In this document: piece after piece, positions 7,061 to 10,093 of the stretch
How the letters are laid out: the number at the start of each line of letters is the position of its first letter
How positions within the stretch are numbered: the stretch's first letter is position 1
From: Pseudomonadota bacterium
GTDB taxonomy: Bacteria; Pseudomonadota; Gammaproteobacteria; Burkholderiales; Burkholderiaceae_C
Length of the DNA: 10,093 nucleotides
Direction: 5' to 3'
Assembly: GCA_023390985.1 (NCBI GenBank)
Contig: JAEWBU010000285.1
Coordinates: 1-10,093 of the forward strand
Made by a program: the position numbers and the translations under genes
The notes under the pieces: generated by a model
Databases searched by the model: none
Seen by the model: the letters and a program-made list of their open reading frames with translations, nothing else
What the model was told of the DNA's origin: nothing

Positions 7061-8041
7061 ATGACCCAGACCAGCACCGCCCGGCCACGGGTGCTTTACC
7101 TCGCGCGCGGCACGCCGCAGCTGTACGACACCGTGCGCAGCTACGCGCCCGCGAACATCGAACTCGTCACGCTCGAATCGGACAGCCGGCAGGAGGTGTT
7201 CGCGAAGCTGCCCGATTGCGAGGCGGTGATCGTCGCCACGCGCAAGCTCGATCGCGAAATGATCGCGTCGGCGCCCGCGCTGCGGCTCGTGGTGCACCAG
7301 GGCGTCGGCTACCACGACACGACGGACGTGCCGGCGCTGCAGCAGCGCGGGATTCCCGTCGCCGTGACGCCGAACGGCACGCCGCAGACCGTGTCCGAGC
7401 ACGCCGTGATGCTGATGCTCGCCGCTTGCCGGCTGCTGCCCTTCGCGGACAGCGAACTGCGCCAGGGCCGCTACCACGTCAACGCCCTGCGGCTGCAGTC
7501 GCAGACGCTGGCCGGCAAGACCGTCGGCTTCGTCGGCATGGGGCGCATCGGTCAGGCGACCGCGCGCCGCCTGCTCGGATGGGAGATGCAGGGCCTGTAT
7601 GTCGATCCGGTGCCGCTCCCGGGCAGCGAGGCGGCGCGCCTGAACGTCACGCGCGTGGCCCTGCCCGAATTGCTGGCTCGAGCCGACATCGTGTCGCTGC
7701 ACGTGCCGCTCACCGACGACACGCGCGCGATGATCGACGCGGCGGCGCTGGCCCGCATGAAGAAGGGCGCCGTGCTCGTGAACACCGCGCGCGGACCTGT
7801 CGTCCAGGAAGCGGCACTGGTGGAGGCGCTGCGCTCGGGCCACCTGGGCGCCGCCGGCCTGGACGTGTACGAGGAGGAGCCGGTGCGCGCCTGGCATCCG
7901 TTCGCGCAGTTCCCCAACGTGGTCCTCACGCCGCATATCGCCGCGGCCACCCGCGACACCTTCGCCGCGAAGATGCAGGGCGTCTTCGCCAACATCAGCT
8001 GCTTCTACGCCGGCGTGCCGCTGCAGGACCAGGTCCTGTGA
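7061..8041 (+). CDS. D-isomer-specific 2-hydroxyacid dehydrogenase (second copy)
   Basis: This 326-residue NAD(P)-dependent enzyme belongs to the same family as the one at 2822-3754 but is clearly divergent from it. The nucleotide-binding loop is G159-M-G161-R-I-G164 inside V-G-F-V-G-M-G-R-I-G, followed by Y-V-D-P, with the acidic residue suggesting NAD. The catalytic residues R244 (N-T-A-R-G-P), E273 (E-E-E-P) and H292 (T-P-H-I-A-A) are all present, so it should be active. The start at 7061 is chosen for GGGAG at 7051-7055, 5 bases upstream; an in-frame ATG at 7046 lacks such a site. It opens the second plus-strand operon directly beside the palindromic promoter region and is followed after 44 bases by a Bug receptor gene, repeating the gene order of the first operon. 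It would interconvert an R-2-hydroxy acid and a 2-oxo acid; the substrate is not known. Confidence 0.93.
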   Translation: MTQTSTARPRVLYLARGTPQLYDTVRSYAPANIELVTLESDSRQEVFAKLPDCEAVIVATRKLDREMIASAPALRLVVHQGVGYHDTTDVPALQQRGIPVAVTPNGTPQTVSEHAVMLMLAACRLLPFADSELRQGRYHVNALRLQSQTLAGKTVGFVGMGRIGQATARRLLGWEMQGLYVDPVPLPGSEAARLNVTRVALPELLARADIVSLHVPLTDDTRAMIDAAALARMKKGAVLVNTARGPVVQEAALVEALRSGHLGAAGLDVYEEEPVRAWHPFAQFPNVVLTPHIAAATRDTFAAKMQGVFANISCFYAGVPLQDQVL

Positions 8042-8085
8042 GCCGCGCGCCGCGCCCACCACATCATCCCGGAGACATCGAACCC

Positions 8086-9084
8086 ATGAAGACACAAGAC
8101 AGCACCCGCCGCCACTTGTCCCTGCTCGCCGCCGCGGTACTCGCCGCCGGCGCGTTCGGGTTGCCGAGCGCCGCGCTCGCACAGGCGAAGTTTCCAAGCA
8201 AGGCCGTGACCATCGTCGTGCCCTACACGGCGGGCGGCGCCTCGGACGTGCAGGCGCGCCTGATCGGCCAGAAGCTTTCGCAGCTGTGGGGCCAGCCGGT
8301 CGTGGTCGACAACAAGCCGGGCGCCAGCGCCTCCATCGGCATGCAGTTCGTGGCGCAGGCGGCGCCGGACGGCCACACGCTGGTGATCAGCGACCTTGGC
8401 ACGCTGACGATCGCGCCTTCCGTGCGCAAGGTCCCGTACGACCTGGACAAGGACTTCGCGCCGCTGACGATCCTGACCTACTCGCCCTACCTGCTGACGG
8501 CGCATCCTTCCACGCCGTACAACACGCTGAACGAACTGGTGGCCTACGCCAAGGCCAATCCGAACAAGATCAACTACGGCACCAGCGGCCTGGGCACCAA
8601 CCCCCACCTGGCGGGGCGCCTGTTCGCATCGCGCCTCGGGCTCCAGTGGGCCGACGTGCCGAGCAAAGGCGGCTCGCAGACCATCCAGGACGTGATCCAG
8701 GGCGTCGTCGACCTCCAGTTCAACAGCGTGTTCAGCACCGCCTCCCATGTGAAGGCCGGCAAGCTGAAGGCGCTCGCGGTTTCCAGCGCGAAGCGCCTGC
8801 CCGACATGCCGAACCTGCCGACCGTGGGCGAGGTGATCCCCGGCTTCGTCGCCGGTGGCTACCAGGGCATGTTCGCACCGGCCGCGACGCCGCCCGAGGT
8901 GGTGCGCAGGATCAACGCCGACCTGGTGCAGGTGCTGGCCATGCCGGACGTGAAGGCCAGGCTGGTGGAACTGGGCGCCGAGCCGATGGCGGGCAGTCCG
9001 GAAGCGATGCGCACCTTCCTGCGCGAGGACCGCGAGCGCTGGGCCGGCGTGGTGAAGCAGTACAACATCAAGGTGGAACAATAA
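8086..9084 (+). CDS. Bug/TctC-family periplasmic solute-binding receptor (second copy)
   Basis: This 332-residue protein is a paralogue of the receptor at 3792-4757. The signal peptide (residues 1-32, cleavage after A-L-A) carries S-T-R-R-H-L-S at 6-12, a twin-arginine-like motif, whereas the first receptor has only lysines; twin-arginine signals occur in this family. The mature protein begins with V-V-P-Y-T-A-G-G-A-S-D, with the ligand-contacting D54, then V-D-N-K-P-G-A-S-A, and later Y-A-K-A-N-P-N-K and an L-P-T-V-G-E block, all typical of Bug proteins. GGAGA at 8071-8075 is 10 bases from the start. The gene sits between the second hydroxyacid dehydrogenase and a GntR regulator, only 7 bases from the latter. 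No membrane subunits of a tripartite transporter are nearby. The ligand is likely a carboxylate handled by the neighbouring enzymes, which is inference. Confidence 0.93.
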   Translation: MKTQDSTRRHLSLLAAAVLAAGAFGLPSAALAQAKFPSKAVTIVVPYTAGGASDVQARLIGQKLSQLWGQPVVVDNKPGASASIGMQFVAQAAPDGHTLVISDLGTLTIAPSVRKVPYDLDKDFAPLTILTYSPYLLTAHPSTPYNTLNELVAYAKANPNKINYGTSGLGTNPHLAGRLFASRLGLQWADVPSKGGSQTIQDVIQGVVDLQFNSVFSTASHVKAGKLKALAVSSAKRLPDMPNLPTVGEVIPGFVAGGYQGMFAPAATPPEVVRRINADLVQVLAMPDVKARLVELGAEPMAGSPEAMRTFLREDRERWAGVVKQYNIKVEQ

Positions 9085-9091
9085 GCAGGCC

Positions 9092-9823
9092 ATGGCTCGC
9101 CCGCGTCTCGTGCTCGCCTCCACGCTACAGGACCTCGCGTCCCTGGGCGCGAGCCGGCCTGGGCCCGCGGTGCGTGGCGCCGCCAGCAGCGAGGTCGCCG
9201 GCGTGCTGCGGCGGGCCATCGTCAACGTGGACCTCGTGCCGGGCACTGCGCTGAACGAGTCCGACGTGGCCACGCAGTTCGGCGTCAGCCGCACTCCCGT
9301 GCGCGAGGCGTTCCGCACGCTGCTATCCGAGGGGCTCCTCGATGTGCGGCCGCAGAAGGGAACCTTCGTCTCGCTGCTGCACCGGCCGGACCTGGAGGAC
9401 GCGCTGTTCGTGCGCGAGGCGCTCGAATGCTCTGCCGCGGACCTGGCCGCGCGTGCGCCGGTTAACGAAAGAAAGGTGCTACTGCGGATCGTGGAGCAGC
9501 AGCGCATGGCCTTGCAGCAAGGCGACCGCGAAGGCAGCCTCGCGGCCGACGAGGATCTGCACCGCAAGATCATGGAGCTGTCGGGGCACGCTTCAGCGTG
9601 GGAGGTGGTGCGGCAGGCCCGCACGCACCTCGAGCGGCTGCGCCGCCTCGCCAATGCGGAACTCGGCGGCAGTGAGGAAGCGCTCGGCTACCACGAGAAG
9701 ATCGCTCAGGCGATCGTTGACGGGGATGCGAAAGCGGCGGTCCAGCTGTTGCGCAGTCACATCCGCCAGATCGAGGGCTTCATCGGGCGGATCGCGGAGC
9801 TGCACGCCGGCTATATCGGATAG
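9092..9823 (+). CDS. GntR-family transcriptional regulator, FadR/FCD subfamily
   Basis: This 243-residue regulator has a winged helix at about residues 33-95 (L-N-E-S-D-V-A at 54-60, V-S-R-T-P-V-R-E-A-F at 65-74, R-P-Q-K-G-T-F-V at 86-93) and an all-helical FCD effector domain from about 100 to 230. The likely metal ligands of the FCD domain are all visible: D153 and H157 in D-E-D-L-H, H201 in G-Y-H-E-K and H223 in R-S-H-I. FCD domains typically bind a metal and a carboxylate such as lactate, glycolate, citrate or a sugar acid, which suits the neighbouring genes. About 30 residues precede the winged helix, a little longer than usual. The ribosome-binding site is poor (AGG 2 bases from the ATG); with a 7-base gap to the receptor gene, translation probably depends on coupling. 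The natural target is the palindrome at 7000-7011, at the head of its own operon. Confidence 0.93.
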   Translation: MARPRLVLASTLQDLASLGASRPGPAVRGAASSEVAGVLRRAIVNVDLVPGTALNESDVATQFGVSRTPVREAFRTLLSEGLLDVRPQKGTFVSLLHRPDLEDALFVREALECSAADLAARAPVNERKVLLRIVEQQRMALQQGDREGSLAADEDLHRKIMELSGHASAWEVVRQARTHLERLRRLANAELGGSEEALGYHEKIAQAIVDGDAKAAVQLLRSHIRQIEGFIGRIAELHAGYIG

Positions 9824-10093
9824 CGGAGCGAAGAAGCCTCCCTGCGGGCGCTTGTCAAACGTGCCCAGGGGGACTGGATGGCGTCTTGCCGCGCCGAATT
9901 ACGTCTGCTTCCGGCCAAGTACGGACATCCCGCTGCTGGAGTAAGGCACCAGGAGCCTGCCGTCCTCTCGCAGCAGTGAATCACTGCTGGGGAGCGATAT
10001 GGCCGCGAAGCATCTGAATCGCAGTTCGGGGAACTAGCCGAGGTGAGGGCCTGCCGCCAGCGCAAGCGCGAAAAGGCCGGAAGCGACGTAGAT
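9824..10093. other. Non-coding tail after the FCD regulator, no gene supported
   Basis: These 270 bases contain no open frame with recognisable protein motifs on either strand. They hold GCTTCCGGCC at 9907-9916 and the perfect hairpin at 9971-9989. An ATG at 9999 opens only a 12-codon frame. A frame in phase with 9980 stays open to the window edge and encodes a basic stretch (R-Q-R-K-R-E-K) but has no ATG; a GTG at 10043 is its only visible start, so it might be the beginning of a gene that continues outside. Confidence 0.5.
9971..9989. repeat. Perfect 8-bp inverted repeat with a 3-base loop
   Basis: CAGCAGTG at 9971-9978 pairs perfectly with CACTGCTG at 9982-9989 around AAT. It lies 147 bases after the stop of the FCD regulator. 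No T-run follows, so a simple intrinsic terminator is not indicated. It could be a terminator of another kind, an RNA hairpin or a protein-binding palindrome for a gene beyond the window. Confidence 0.5.

Noticed and set aside
8005..9654. 549-codon minus-strand open frame spanning the second receptor and the FCD regulator genes
   Set aside because: It crosses two well-supported plus-strand genes and their junction, and its product shows only biased composition.
9811..10065. 84-codon minus-strand open frame at the right end
   Set aside because: No recognisable domain, and it overlaps the end of the FCD regulator gene and both strands of the perfect hairpin.
1..10093. Mobile elements, CRISPR arrays, RNA genes, toxin-antitoxin or defence genes
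   Set aside because: No transposase, integrase, direct-repeat array, tRNA/rRNA-like sequence or defence-protein motif was found by reading both strands.

Overview
The window is GC-rich DNA (G or C at most third codon positions) with a gene content typical of betaproteobacteria, most likely Burkholderiales/Comamonadaceae. The main pointer is a pair of stand-alone periplasmic receptors of the Bug/TctC family, a family greatly expanded in that order. The genus cannot be fixed from the sequence alone.

Layout. (1) 1-608, minus strand: the 5' part of a membrane sensor gene with a periplasmic Cache-type domain, cut by the window edge. (2) 609-864: a non-coding divergent spacer. (3) 865-4757, plus strand: a tightly packed operon of a GntR/UTRA regulator, an enolase-superfamily (mandelate racemase type) enzyme, a D-2-hydroxyacid dehydrogenase and a Bug receptor. 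(4) 4758-4978: a convergent spacer with an 11-bp hairpin. (5) 6974-4979, minus strand: a two-gene unit, an RraA/HMG-aldolase-like protein followed by an FMN-dependent alpha-hydroxyacid oxidase. (6) 6975-7060: a short divergent promoter region with a perfect 10-bp palindrome. (7) 7061-9823, plus strand: a second D-2-hydroxyacid dehydrogenase, a second Bug receptor and a GntR/FCD regulator. (8) 9824-10093: a non-coding tail with a perfect hairpin.

How the genes may work together. Everything from 865 to 9823 looks like one catabolic region for organic acids, probably 2-hydroxy acids or sugar acids. Two receptors would bind the acids in the periplasm. The enolase-superfamily enzyme could racemise or dehydrate a 2-hydroxy acid. 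The FMN enzyme would oxidise S-2-hydroxy acids and the two NAD(P) enzymes would interconvert R-2-hydroxy acids and 2-oxo acids. The RraA-like protein could cleave a 4-hydroxy-2-oxo acid to pyruvate. One GntR protein of each of two subfamilies would sense substrate. Family assignments are well supported by visible active-site residues. The substrates are not determinable from the sequence.

I see no mobile element, CRISPR array, RNA gene, phage gene or defence system. The points most worth checking are a Val in place of the conserved active-site Arg in the FMN enzyme, the repeated dehydrogenase-receptor cassette, and the palindrome at the central divergent promoter.
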